Made by a program: the position numbers and the translations under genes | The notes under the pieces: model-generated | Seen by the model: only the letters and a program-made list of their open reading frames with translations | Databases searched by the model: none | Told to the model about the DNA's origin: nothing | Part shown: positions 26,288 through 34,961 of the stretch, one piece after another | Numbering within the stretch: position 1 is the first letter of the stretch | How the letters are laid out: the number at the start of each line of letters is the position of its first letter | DNA from: Parahaliea mediterranea | GTDB taxonomy: Bacteria > Pseudomonadota > Gammaproteobacteria > Pseudomonadales > Halieaceae | Direction: 5' to 3' | DNA length: 64,000 nucleotides | NCBI RefSeq assembly: GCF_003402235.1 | Contig: NZ_QEWO01000002.1 | Location: forward strand, 806,001 to 870,000

Positions 26288-26805
26288 GACTCTTCCAGGG
26301 CCACTCCCACCACGATGGCGGTGGAACAGTGATAGGCCGCGCTGGTGGTGCCAAGGCACCAGTTGATGTCATTGGTTTTGTCTGGGCGATAGGGTGGGCG
26401 GTCTCCCTCATCGCGCTGGCAAAGACAGGCACCACAGGACGATTTACCGCAGCAATCGTTGTAGGAAATCACATAGTTGCGCCCATCGGCCGGATTGAGG
26501 CAGGTGCCAATCCATGTCACCGGCGACATTTCCGTGCCTGGTGGGCAGGTGTTGGCGCTGCCGCCACAGCAACTGCAAAGAAAACCGTCAATGGCACAGT
26601 AACGCCAGTAGTCACAACTGCTCGGGTCGCCCTCTTCCTGCGGTTGGCCGGCTCCTTGCGCGGCACTGGCGCGTGCTACTGGCAGCAGCGGAATGCTGGC
26701 GGTACCGACCAGAAACCCACCAAGCCCCTTGAGCAATCCGCGACGGGAGCTGCGTTGGGCGAGATCACGACTGCCCTGTTCGATCCATCGGTCGAGAAAC
26801 TTCAT
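26284..26805 (-). CDS. aauA: Aralkylamine dehydrogenase light chain (TTQ subunit)
   Basis: 173 residues. Twin-arginine leader (SSRRGLLKGLGG) then a cysteine-rich mature chain. By alignment from memory the two tryptophans that form tryptophan tryptophylquinone are W98 (SPVTWIGTC) and W149 (NDINWCLG). The supporting aspartates are D73 (CAIDG) and D117 (SYNDCC), and Y158 is present. Fourteen mature cysteines, including the extra pair in CSCC and KSSCGACLC, follow the aromatic amine enzyme rather than the 12-cysteine methylamine enzyme. The residue matching the catalytic threonine after HC is serine (S161). Start overlaps aauD (ATGA). Confidence 0.92.
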   Translation of the reverse strand: MKFLDRWIEQGSRDLAQRSSRRGLLKGLGGFLVGTASIPLLPVARASAAQGAGQPQEEGDPSSCDYWRYCAIDGFLCSCCGGSANTCPPGTEMSPVTWIGTCLNPADGRNYVISYNDCCGKSSCGACLCQRDEGDRPPYRPDKTNDINWCLGTTSAAYHCSTAIVVGVALEES

Positions 26806-27422
26806 GCCTTGTCCGCCTCCACGTATTGCACGCCACTGCGCTTGTTCATGTAATCCTGAATCGATGCGACTTTCAGCTCTTTGGCCTCAAACAGGCTGTC
26901 GAGGTGTTCGCGGGAGTTGATGATGCCCATGGAAGCGATCACCCCGTGCTCGTCAATCAGTACACCAAAAGGCAACTTGGACACGCCGTAGGTTTTACCC
27001 AGCCGTTCCGATACCACGTAGGGAAACGCATCCAGCCCCTTGCGCGCAATGTATCCACGATGGTCATACTCATCGCCGTCACTGGCGAGAATCACTTCAA
27101 GCCATTCGCGCTCAGCGCGCGCCGCGGACTTCAGCGCAGGTGCAAGCTCGTTGCAGATGGGGCAGTCCGGCGACATGAAGAACAGCAGCCGCGAGCGGCC
27201 CGATCCTTTGCCGCCAACAACCAGGGCGCGCCCATCCAGGTCACTCACACTGATCTCCGGCGCATCAGCACCTACCGACAATTGCTGGTTCAACATCAGG
27301 GCACCAGCGGGTGCAACACGCTCGTAGAGCACACCGATTTGCCGCGCCAGGGCGAGGTTTACCAGCACCATGGCCAGAAAGCCTATCCAGAGCACAACAT
27401 TGGATACGATTAACCAATCCAT
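26802..27422 (-). CDS. aauD: AauD/MauD, thioredoxin-like maturation protein for the TTQ subunit
   Basis: 206 residues. N-terminal membrane anchor (about 4-24), then a thioredoxin-like domain with the disulfide motif C87-P-I-C90 (SPDCPICNELAP). MauD-type proteins are needed to fold the disulfide-rich light chain in the periplasm. Gene order B-E-D-A matches the known aau and mau clusters. Overlaps aauA by four bases. Confidence 0.92.
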   Translation of the reverse strand: MDWLIVSNVVLWIGFLAMVLVNLALARQIGVLYERVAPAGALMLNQQLSVGADAPEISVSDLDGRALVVGGKGSGRSRLLFFMSPDCPICNELAPALKSAARAEREWLEVILASDGDEYDHRGYIARKGLDAFPYVVSERLGKTYGVSKLPFGVLIDEHGVIASMGIINSREHLDSLFEAKELKVASIQDYMNKRSGVQYVEADKA

Positions 27423-27425
27423 TCC

Positions 27426-27950
27426 TTACATTCCTCTCGACATACGTTGTGCGTTGCTGATCAACTGCTCACAACACAGATACATTACAATCAGGAACCC
27501 CGCCACCGACAATGCCAGCAGTCCCGTCAGCACGGGCCCCAGGGGCCCCGGCACCCACTGCACCGCCATCAGGCTCAGCATTGCGCACAGCACGTTGCGT
27601 AGGATCAGCAGGGGATCCAGCGCGACATCGGACGCCGGTCCAGCACAACCGCAGCGCTGATCCCGCCGCCCCGAAACAATCTGCACCAGCATCAGCAGGG
27701 CATAGGCCAACAGTATGCCCGCGCAGGCGCCCAATGCCGGCGCGCGCGTCGCGGGCAACAGCAACAGCAGGACTATGCCACCCTCGAACAGCGCCAGCGC
27801 ATAGACCAAAACCCTGACGTGAGCGAGCCCTGGAAAATATCCGGCAATCAGCTCGCCGTAAAAGGATGGGGCTCGAAATTTGTGCCAGGACGAGAGCCCC
27901 ATCAGCCAGACCAGAAAGCCGGTAATACCAAAAACAAGGATGTCAGGCAT
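27426..27950 (-). CDS. aauE: AauE/MauE, membrane protein for light-chain maturation
   Basis: 174 residues with four to five hydrophobic segments; a MauE-family (DoxX/DsbD-like) membrane protein. Cysteines in RRDQRCGCAGPAS and near the C-terminus (YLCCEQLI) could relay reducing equivalents to AauD, which is the proposed role of the family. It sits 3 bases before aauD and 9 bases after aauB. Confidence 0.87.
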   Translation of the reverse strand: MPDILVFGITGFLVWLMGLSSWHKFRAPSFYGELIAGYFPGLAHVRVLVYALALFEGGIVLLLLLPATRAPALGACAGILLAYALLMLVQIVSGRRDQRCGCAGPASDVALDPLLILRNVLCAMLSLMAVQWVPGPLGPVLTGLLALSVAGFLIVMYLCCEQLISNAQRMSRGM

Positions 27951-27959
27951 GACGTGGGC

Positions 27960-29156
27960 CTACTTTGCGCCGTAGAGCATCAGGGGCGTTTCCTGGCCAA
28001 GGCCCGTGAGGGTCTTGAGGTAATCGCCGCTCTGCCCATCGTAGAGCTCTACCGCCATCGTTACCGGGTTAGTGACCAGCAGTTTGGGTTGCTTGCCACG
28101 GCTTACTGCAATCGACAGTCCCCACTCCTGCAGTGGGATACGCAGCACGCGGGACTTTTTCTTCGGGTCGTACACCCAGACCTCCGAGCCGCCTCCGTTT
28201 TGGCTACCGTCTTTCGCATCCGGGTGCATCAGCACATAAAAGCGGCCGAGGTCATCTTCATCGATAATGCCAATACCACCCGGCGCCCAGCCTTCGGCAC
28301 GCTCTGTCTCGGGCACCAGATTCCAGGCCTCGCCCACCTTTGCCTGGGCCCCGCTGAAATCGACCGGCCACACCATGCCGTCGATGCTTGGGAACCAGGC
28401 ACGATCGCCCATGACCGCGGGGCGCTCAAAGATGGGATTGTCATCGGAGCTGAAAAAAGACGCTGTACGTACCTGCTTGTCGATGCTGCCGTCAGCCTTC
28501 AGGGTGGTGGACAGAAAACGACCATCAGCACACAGCGCGCTGAACCCCCGGGTGGCGGTCGGGTAGACAAAGGTGCAACCCGGCGTGGCCACTTCGCTGA
28601 TGATTTCCCGGGTATCAAGGTCAATGATGGTGGCTGAAGAGGCCGGGCTGAAGTTGGCAACGGCAAGCCACTTGCCCTTGTTCAGCAGCAGCAGTGCCTC
28701 ACGCCCGGGCATGCCCATGAAGCGTTTTTTACCGGGCAGGAACACCTCGCCTACCGGGCTGAGTGTTTTCTGGTCCCAGATCGTGAGGTAATCGCGGCGC
28801 TCGCCCCGGGTTCCACGGCTGTGAAAGGTCTCGGTGGCGTAGATTTCGCCGCGCTCGCTGGACTGCAGGATATTGCCAATCAGCGACACATTGAATGTGC
28901 CCTGAATCTGCTCGGCCACGGTGTCTTGCGCCGTATCAACAACAATCACTTTGCCATCGGACATGTGAAAGAACGCCGCATCATGCAGCAGAAACCAGCT
29001 TTCGGGATACTGCTGTGGCAGGGTTTCCACGATGCCAATGGGCTCGATGGGCAGCGGCGGCGGGCGCGACTCAGTCTGTGCGCTGGCTGCACCAGCAGTT
29101 GCCACGGCAAGCACCGCTGCGGCGCAGATCCGCCTTGTCAATGCAGGGTAGGTCAT
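27960..29156 (-). CDS. aauB: Aralkylamine dehydrogenase heavy chain
   Basis: 398 residues, signal peptide (ICAAAVLAVATAGAASA), then a seven-bladed propeller-like chain of the amine dehydrogenase heavy-subunit family (WFLLHDAAFFHMSDGKVIVVD near the front in two parts; GGGSEVWVYDPKKKSRVLRI near the end). It binds no cofactor itself and scaffolds the TTQ light chain in an alpha2beta2 enzyme. Start at 29156 is preceded by AAGGAA; the longer open frame to 29318 covers the tail of the upstream aldehyde dehydrogenase gene and is not coding. Confidence 0.9.
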   Translation of the reverse strand: MTYPALTRRICAAAVLAVATAGAASAQTESRPPPLPIEPIGIVETLPQQYPESWFLLHDAAFFHMSDGKVIVVDTAQDTVAEQIQGTFNVSLIGNILQSSERGEIYATETFHSRGTRGERRDYLTIWDQKTLSPVGEVFLPGKKRFMGMPGREALLLLNKGKWLAVANFSPASSATIIDLDTREIISEVATPGCTFVYPTATRGFSALCADGRFLSTTLKADGSIDKQVRTASFFSSDDNPIFERPAVMGDRAWFPSIDGMVWPVDFSGAQAKVGEAWNLVPETERAEGWAPGGIGIIDEDDLGRFYVLMHPDAKDGSQNGGGSEVWVYDPKKKSRVLRIPLQEWGLSIAVSRGKQPKLLVTNPVTMAVELYDGQSGDYLKTLTGLGQETPLMLYGAK

Positions 29157-29211
29157 AATGAATTCCTTGTTTTTCTTACCGAGTATAGTTTTCTGCAAGA
29201 AAAGCACCAAC

Positions 29212-30633
29212 TTACACCTTACTGACCTGAAGGGTCTGGATACTGGTGTACTCCTCAAGTCCGTAGCGGCCAAACTCCACCCCAAAGCCAGACTCCTTAA
29301 CCCCACCAAAGGGCGCATCAGGCTGGATCATCGCGTGATTGTTGACCCAGGCGGTGCCGCACTCCAGGCGCGATGCCAACCGGGTGGCGGCCTCGATATC
29401 ACTCGACCAGACCGAACCGCCCAGCCCGTTGGTGCTGTCGTTGGCCCGGCGCAGGGCATCCTCGACATCAGAGAATTTCAACACCGGCAGAATGGGACCA
29501 AAGGGCTCTTCGCGCACCAGGCGGGTGCCTTCGTCGATATCCGCTACGATGGTGACAGGAAAGAAGTACCCCGGCCCTGGCAGGGGCTCACCCCCGGTGA
29601 GAATGCGAGCGCCGCTGGCCTTGGCGTCCGCCGCTATGGCGCAAACCTTGTCGAACTGGGGTTTGTTCTGCACCGGTCCGAAGTCCACCTCGCCGTCACC
29701 GGGGCCCGTTTTTACGCTGGCCGCAATGCCGGCCAATGCCTGGCACAATTCATCGTACACCGCCTCATGCACGTAAAGTCGCTTCAGGGCCGCACAGGTC
29801 TGGCCATTGTTGATCAGCGCAGTGGCGAATATCTTGGGTGCAACCGCGGCCACATCCACATCGGGCAGCACAATGGCCGCATCGTTCCCGCCCAACTCCA
29901 GGGTAAGGCGCTTTAAATTGCCGGATGCGCCCTGCATGATTTTTTTGCCTGTTGGTGTAGAGCCGGTAAAGACAATTTTGTCGATACCCGGGTGACTGGT
30001 CATTGCCGCACCCAGGCTGCCGTCACCTGTAACAATATTGAATACCCCGGGCGGCAGAAGCTCATTGATGATCTCGGCGGCGCGCAGCGTGGTGAGCGGC
30101 GTAAACTCAGAGGGTTTGATCACCACGGTATTGCCGCTGCGCAAGGCCGGCATGGTGTGCCAGATGGCAATCAGCAGAGGGTAGTTCCAGGGGGTAATGG
30201 AAGCCACCACACCCAGGGGCTTGCGATGCACCTCAATGCGCGCTTCGTCGTTGTCCTGAATAATATCAACAGGCAGTGTCAGGTCCGCCGTGGCGTGACA
30301 CCAGGCAACGGTGCCCCCCATTTCGAACTGTGCGCCCAGCCCGGCAAAGCCACCCATTGGCTTGCCCTGCTCCTGCACCAGCAACTGGGCCAGTTCGTCG
30401 GCGTGGCTCGCCAGCGCGGCGCCGATGGCATGGACCCGTTCAGCGCGCGCGCTATCGGACATGTCGCGCCAGGCGGGAAAGGCCTGACGTGCGGCATCTA
30501 CGGCCGCGTCAAGGTGTCCGGAGGTTGCCTGAGGGCACTGGGCGATAACGGTTTCAGTGGCGGGGTTGAGGACGGGAAAGTGCTCGTCGGCACTCACCTT
30601 TTCCCCATTAATGATCATCTGATACTCAGACAT
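29212..30633 (-). CDS. Aldehyde dehydrogenase, probably arylacetaldehyde-oxidising
   Basis: 473-residue NAD(P)-dependent aldehyde dehydrogenase with catalytic C280 (NNGQTCAALKR), E246 (TLELGGND), N150 (TPWNYPL) and K173 (VIKPSEF). It leads the operon, 55 bases before aauB. Its natural substrate is therefore likely the arylacetaldehyde released by the amine dehydrogenase, giving phenylacetate or hydroxyphenylacetates for the paa and hpa routes. That substrate is inferred from position; the sequence alone only gives the superfamily. Confidence 0.88.
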   Translation of the reverse strand: MSEYQMIINGEKVSADEHFPVLNPATETVIAQCPQATSGHLDAAVDAARQAFPAWRDMSDSARAERVHAIGAALASHADELAQLLVQEQGKPMGGFAGLGAQFEMGGTVAWCHATADLTLPVDIIQDNDEARIEVHRKPLGVVASITPWNYPLLIAIWHTMPALRSGNTVVIKPSEFTPLTTLRAAEIINELLPPGVFNIVTGDGSLGAAMTSHPGIDKIVFTGSTPTGKKIMQGASGNLKRLTLELGGNDAAIVLPDVDVAAVAPKIFATALINNGQTCAALKRLYVHEAVYDELCQALAGIAASVKTGPGDGEVDFGPVQNKPQFDKVCAIAADAKASGARILTGGEPLPGPGYFFPVTIVADIDEGTRLVREEPFGPILPVLKFSDVEDALRRANDSTNGLGGSVWSSDIEAATRLASRLECGTAWVNNHAMIQPDAPFGGVKESGFGVEFGRYGLEEYTSIQTLQVSKV

Positions 30634-30769
30634 GACTCACCTCAGATTAAAATTATGTGACACAGCGGTGTAAGCCTGCATTGAATCAGGTCACCGCGGG
30701 ACTGTCTTGTCTCTGAGGGTAACTGGCGCTTGTCTCAATGCGCACGCCAGCACCGGCGGAAATGCAACT
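30634..30769. promoter_or_regulatory. Gap holding the promoter of the amine dehydrogenase operon
   Basis: 136 bases between the stop of an MFS gene and the start of the leftward aldehyde dehydrogenase/aau operon. Read leftward it ends in a ribosome site (CTGAGGTGAG) shortly before the start. No sharply conserved promoter boxes or dyads were found. Confidence 0.3.
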
Positions 30770-31960
30770 TCAGGCGGTTGCGCTGGCGCTGCGGTGCAGG
30801 CGCCGCCAGTGGTCCAGCAAGGGCACGAGAATCAACAGGTAAGAAGCAACAAACAGACCGATACCGGCAAGAACGACAGCGCGATAACCGCCCACCGGCA
30901 ACAGGGAGGCAGCAAAGGCAGGCCCGACTGACAGCCCCAGCATCTGGGCAGCAACAGCATAGGACACCACCCGCCCTTTGCGGTCAAAACTGGCCATTGC
31001 GCCCAACAGGAAGGGATGGGTCATATTCCAGGCGAAGTTATAAAGGCACACGGTTACCGCATAGGCCACAGCACTGAAGGGGCCAAGTAGCCAGAGCAGT
31101 GTCAGCGCCCCGCCCAGGATACCCACCGCCAGAGGCCAGGCCCGGCCATACCGGTTACCCAGCACAGCAGCCACCAACGCCCCTGCGATGCCCAGGAACT
31201 GGGACAGCATGAGCCCGTTGGCAACTGCCTGCTCCTGCAAGCCGGCATTCATGCCAATCAGGAAAAGATAGGCCCAGATCACCCCCTGGGCGAAGAAATA
31301 GGTAAACATGGCGCCGATAGCCAGGCCCCGGCCGGTGGCGGGCAAGTCTACCGCGTCGGCCTCCACCACGCAGTGCTCGCCCAGGGTCGCAGGCACCACG
31401 CGCACAAACAACAGGCCGCTGGCGCCGAATAGAGCGAAACAGACAATCAGGCCCTCAACCCCAATGGCGGCAATCAGCTCGGGCATGACCCACAGACCCA
31501 GCGCACCGTAGGTGAGCACCCCCATGATCAAAAAGCCAAAGTTCCTGTCGGGTTTGTCAGTCAAACCGACTTGGGTAAAGGTCAGCGACACAAGCCCGCC
31601 GGAACCCAGCCCGGCCAGAAAACGGCAAGCGGTAAACAGCCAGGGCTCGGTTGTCAGCAGGGACAGCAGGTTGCCAAGAACAAACAGGATGATGGATGCG
31701 ACTGTAACGCGGTATGCCGGGGTACGATGGCCACTCAATGCCAGCGCTACGGTGGTGAGCGCTATGCCCCACATCTCTGCCGAGGCAACGTAACCAACCT
31801 GTTGCTCTGTCAGGCCAAAGCCGGAAACCAACCCCTGCACAAACCCCGGCTGGACAATAAACACCGCGGCTCCAATGGTGCTAAGGTAAATAACGCCAAA
31901 CAGGGCCGCCGCACTGTTGATGTCCAGCCCCCGGCCGGTTTTATTATTTATCGGCATCAT
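30770..31960 (-). CDS. Major facilitator superfamily transporter
   Basis: 396 residues with about 12 membrane segments (first: NSAAALFGVIYLSTIGAAVF). Resembles the MFS carrier at 16877-18037 in length and in the shared LYNFAWN segment. Lies upstream of the aldehyde dehydrogenase/aau operon and divergent from the LuxR-type regulator; a role in uptake of amines or their acid products is plausible but unproven. Two ATG codons in tandem at 31960 and 31957. Confidence 0.82.
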   Translation of the reverse strand: MMPINNKTGRGLDINSAAALFGVIYLSTIGAAVFIVQPGFVQGLVSGFGLTEQQVGYVASAEMWGIALTTVALALSGHRTPAYRVTVASIILFVLGNLLSLLTTEPWLFTACRFLAGLGSGGLVSLTFTQVGLTDKPDRNFGFLIMGVLTYGALGLWVMPELIAAIGVEGLIVCFALFGASGLLFVRVVPATLGEHCVVEADAVDLPATGRGLAIGAMFTYFFAQGVIWAYLFLIGMNAGLQEQAVANGLMLSQFLGIAGALVAAVLGNRYGRAWPLAVGILGGALTLLWLLGPFSAVAYAVTVCLYNFAWNMTHPFLLGAMASFDRKGRVVSYAVAAQMLGLSVGPAFAASLLPVGGYRAVVLAGIGLFVASYLLILVPLLDHWRRLHRSASATA

Positions 31961-32030
31961 GCTGTGCCCAAGCTGTTATGCGATCTGGCATTATGCAGAG
32001 ATTGTTCCTGCCACCCCATCCGCCATAAGT

Positions 32031-32744
32031 ATGATAACTGCGCCTCCTATCCAATTCCCCAACCGTTTCCAGCAAGAGAGCCTCAACCTGATTGAGCGCC
32101 TGCTGCCGGTAGACTCGTCTGGCTTTTACCTTGTGGGGGCCGACATGCGCCACAGCGGCGTTGTCCTGCACAATATCTCCGCCGATGCCGAGCGCCGCTA
32201 CACCCAGCGCTACCAATTCAGCGATCCGCTACACCCCCGCCATTTCCACCAGAGTGAAGTCTGCCTGGTGAATATCGACGAGGTAGTGGAGGAATCTGAA
32301 CTGCTGCAGTCGGATTACTACCGTTCGTTCATGGCGCCCCTTGGGCACCGGCATGTGACTGATATGTATTTTCGTCGTGATGGTGACGTGGTCGCCATCA
32401 TGACTTTGCTGCGCACCGTCCGCTCTGGCCCTTTTCGTCCCGATGAGCTGGCCATACTGCGGTCACTGCAGCCGTTTCTTCAGTACTCTTTGAACGCCAC
32501 CTATGTCCCGGCCCGGCAAAGCCAGCGTAGCGCGATGCAGGCGCGCTACGGTTTGACAGACCGGGAACTGGATGTGGTCGAACAGGTGGTCAGTGGCGCC
32601 AGCAACAAGCGCATCGCCCAGGAACTGTCACTCAGCCTCGCCACCGTAAAAACACATTTGCAGCACATTTTCTACAAAATGAAGGTTTCCTCACGCACGG
32701 AGATGAGCGCTCGTATCCTGGGCGACCTGGATGCGGATGCCTGA
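32031..32744 (+). CDS. LuxR-type helix-turn-helix regulator
   Basis: 237 residues. N-terminal sensor-like region without a clear phosphoacceptor domain, then a C-terminal LuxR helix-turn-helix (about 165-225) containing YGLTDRELDVVEQVVSG and LSLATVKTHLQHIFYKM. Start chosen at the ATG at 32031, since the frame upstream overlaps the divergent MFS gene. It is followed after 92 bases by the SDR/phospho-lyase/kinase operon, its likely target. Confidence 0.8.
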   Translation: MITAPPIQFPNRFQQESLNLIERLLPVDSSGFYLVGADMRHSGVVLHNISADAERRYTQRYQFSDPLHPRHFHQSEVCLVNIDEVVEESELLQSDYYRSFMAPLGHRHVTDMYFRRDGDVVAIMTLLRTVRSGPFRPDELAILRSLQPFLQYSLNATYVPARQSQRSAMQARYGLTDRELDVVEQVVSGASNKRIAQELSLSLATVKTHLQHIFYKMKVSSRTEMSARILGDLDADA

Positions 32745-32836
32745 GACACCGGTATACACGCGGTAATACTTTCGGCGGATACACAGCCTGTCGTAAATAC
32801 TCTAGCGTTACACCAACCGTAACGAGGAGAACCGGC

Positions 32837-33634
32837 ATGCTGGGAAAACTGGAAGGGAAAGTCGCGATTGTTACCGGAGCGGGCCAGGGCATTGGCGAAG
32901 GTATCGCCCGCGTATTCGCCGCTGCGGGCGCAAAGGTTATCGTAGCCACCCGCTCTGCCGGCAACGGCCAGGAAACCGTGGATGCAATTCGCGCCGATAG
33001 TGGGGAAGCGACGCTGGTACAGTGCGACGTCGGTTCCCGCCAGGCGGTAAAGGATCTGGTCGCAGCCACACTCGACACCTACGGCACCGTCGATATTGCC
33101 ATTCACAACGCCGCCGTATATCCACTGCACTATATCGAGGATCTGTCCGACGAGGTGCTGGACCAGACCCTCAACGTGAACATGAAGGCCGGTGTATGGC
33201 TGACCCAGTACTGCCTGCCGGAGTTTCGAAAGAAGCGCTGGGGACGGATCATTTTCACCTCGTCGGTGACAGGCCCCACCGTCGCCATGCCGGGCACCTC
33301 TCACTACGCAATGTCCAAAGGAGGCATGAACGGCTTCATCCGCACTGCCGCGCTGGAATACGCGCGCGAGGGTATCACCGTGAACGGCGTAGAACCGGGT
33401 TACATCCTGACCAAAGCAATGTCTGCGCTGGGTGACGAGGACGAACTGAAGGCGATGGCAGCCTGCATCCCCGCCGGCCACCTTGGCAACCCCGACGATA
33501 TCGCCAATACCATGCTGTTCCTTGCCGCCGAGGAGGCCGGCTATATTACTGGCCAGACCATCATCGTTGATGGCGGCTCCACGCTACCTGAGAGCCAGGT
33601 GGTGATGGATGGCTTCTACGAACAGCGCGGCTAA
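32837..33634 (+). CDS. Short-chain dehydrogenase/reductase
   Basis: 265-residue classical SDR: cofactor motif TGAGQGIG (13-20), NAA at about 91-93, catalytic S143 (FTSSVTG), Y157 and K161 (YAMSK). Start preceded by AACGAGGAGAAC. First gene of a three-gene operon with the PLP enzyme and kinase (19-base gap to the next). It might oxidise the benzylic hydroxyl of an amino alcohol or reduce an aldehyde; neither can be told from sequence. Confidence 0.85.
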   Translation: MLGKLEGKVAIVTGAGQGIGEGIARVFAAAGAKVIVATRSAGNGQETVDAIRADSGEATLVQCDVGSRQAVKDLVAATLDTYGTVDIAIHNAAVYPLHYIEDLSDEVLDQTLNVNMKAGVWLTQYCLPEFRKKRWGRIIFTSSVTGPTVAMPGTSHYAMSKGGMNGFIRTAALEYAREGITVNGVEPGYILTKAMSALGDEDELKAMAACIPAGHLGNPDDIANTMLFLAAEEAGYITGQTIIVDGGSTLPESQVVMDGFYEQRG

Positions 33635-33653
33635 CTTGGCAAAGGAAATTCGC

Positions 33654-34961
33654 ATGAACCACCCATCCACTTCCAATCTGCTGCAACGCCGCTACCGCGT
33701 CCTCGGCAGCCACTCTCCGCTGTTTTACGAAGAGCCACTGCAACTGGTGCGCGGTGAAGACGTCTGGGTCTACGACGCGGATGGCAAACGCTACCTCGAC
33801 ACGTACAACAACGTTCCCCACGTCGGGCACTGCCATCCGCATGTTGTGCAAGCCATCAGCCAGCAGGCGGGCACCCTCAATACCCACACCCGGTATCTGC
33901 ACGAGAACGTGGTGAACTATGCGGAACGCCTACTGGCCAAATTCGCCCCCTCACTCAGCATGGCCATGTTCGCCTGCACCGGCAGCGAAGCCAACGAAGT
34001 AGCCCTGCGCATGGCACGCCACGCTACCGGCAAGCAGGGCATTATCGTCACCGACTTCGCCTACCACGGCAACACTGCTGCAGTCGCCGAACTAGGCACC
34101 GGGTTCATGCCGGAAGCGCAGAACTCCCAGCGCGTGGTCAGCTTCCCTATTCCAGACACCTACCGGACGCCGGATGGGCTGAGCGGCGAAGCCCTGGCCA
34201 ATCACTATCTGCAGGCAGTGCAGCGGGCTATCGACACCCTTGAAGCACGTGGCCTGGGCGTGGCGGGCATTCTTATCTGCCCGGACTTTGCCAACGAGGG
34301 CCTGGTGTATGAACCCGACGGCTTTATCGCGCGTGCGGTAGCACAGGTGCGCCAGGCTGGTGGCCTGTATATTGCCGATGAGGTACAGGGCGGATTTGGC
34401 AGAACCGGCCGCTACTGGTGGTCCCATGAGTGGGCCGGCGTGACGCCGGATATTGTTACCCTGGGCAAGCCGATGGGCAATGGCCATCCCATTTCCGGCG
34501 TGATAGCCAGCGAATCGTTGATTGAATCCTTCGGAGAATGGGGACTGTATTTCAATACCTTCGCCGGCAACCCCGTGTCCTGTGCGGCGGCATCAGCCGT
34601 GCTCGACGTGCTGGAGAACGAAAACCTGCTGCAAAATGCGGTCGAAACCGGCGCATATATCGCGGCCGGGCTGCGCGAACTGCAGTCCCGACATGAACTC
34701 ATTGGCGATGTTCGCGACAAGGGGCTGTTCTTTGGTGTGGAACTGGTCCGGGACCGCGACACCAAAGCAGCCGCCGAAACAGAGGCGCGCGATCTGGTCA
34801 ACGCCATGAAGCAGGCCGGCGTCCTGATCAGCAGCATTGGCAAGCAGAACCAGATTCTGAAGCTCCGGCCCCCGATGAGCTTCCGGCGGGAACACGCCGA
34901 CCTCCTGCTGGAGCGACTCGACGCTTGCCTGCATCAGGTGACGGAGGCGCGCCGTGGCTGA
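33654..34961 (+). CDS. Class III PLP enzyme resembling ethanolamine-phosphate/hydroxylysine-phosphate phospho-lyase
   Basis: 435 residues. PLP lysine K272 (VTLGKPMGNGHP), D242 (YIADEVQGG) and the phosphate-binding GSEAN at 110-114. The segments YLDTYNNVPHVGHCHPHVV and LNTHTRYLHENVV closely follow the AGXT2L (ETNPPL/PHYKPL) branch rather than ordinary transaminases. Those enzymes eliminate phosphate and ammonia from O-phosphorylated 1,2-amino alcohols, giving aldehydes. The next gene, overlapping by 8 bases, is an APH-family kinase, which fits a kinase/phospho-lyase pair. A plain omega-transaminase remains possible. Confidence 0.82.
   Translation: MNHPSTSNLLQRRYRVLGSHSPLFYEEPLQLVRGEDVWVYDADGKRYLDTYNNVPHVGHCHPHVVQAISQQAGTLNTHTRYLHENVVNYAERLLAKFAPSLSMAMFACTGSEANEVALRMARHATGKQGIIVTDFAYHGNTAAVAELGTGFMPEAQNSQRVVSFPIPDTYRTPDGLSGEALANHYLQAVQRAIDTLEARGLGVAGILICPDFANEGLVYEPDGFIARAVAQVRQAGGLYIADEVQGGFGRTGRYWWSHEWAGVTPDIVTLGKPMGNGHPISGVIASESLIESFGEWGLYFNTFAGNPVSCAAASAVLDVLENENLLQNAVETGAYIAAGLRELQSRHELIGDVRDKGLFFGVELVRDRDTKAAAETEARDLVNAMKQAGVLISSIGKQNQILKLRPPMSFRREHADLLLERLDACLHQVTEARRG

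Noticed and set aside
26284-29156. Methylamine dehydrogenase (mau)
   Set aside because: The light chain has the additional cysteines of aralkylamine dehydrogenase, no mauF/G/L/M/N or amicyanin genes are present, and the neighbours degrade aromatic acids.
33654-34961. Acetylornithine or 4-aminobutyrate transaminase
   Set aside because: Same fold, but the NNVPHVGHCHP and LNTHTRYLHEN segments and the adjacent kinase fit the phospho-lyase branch better.
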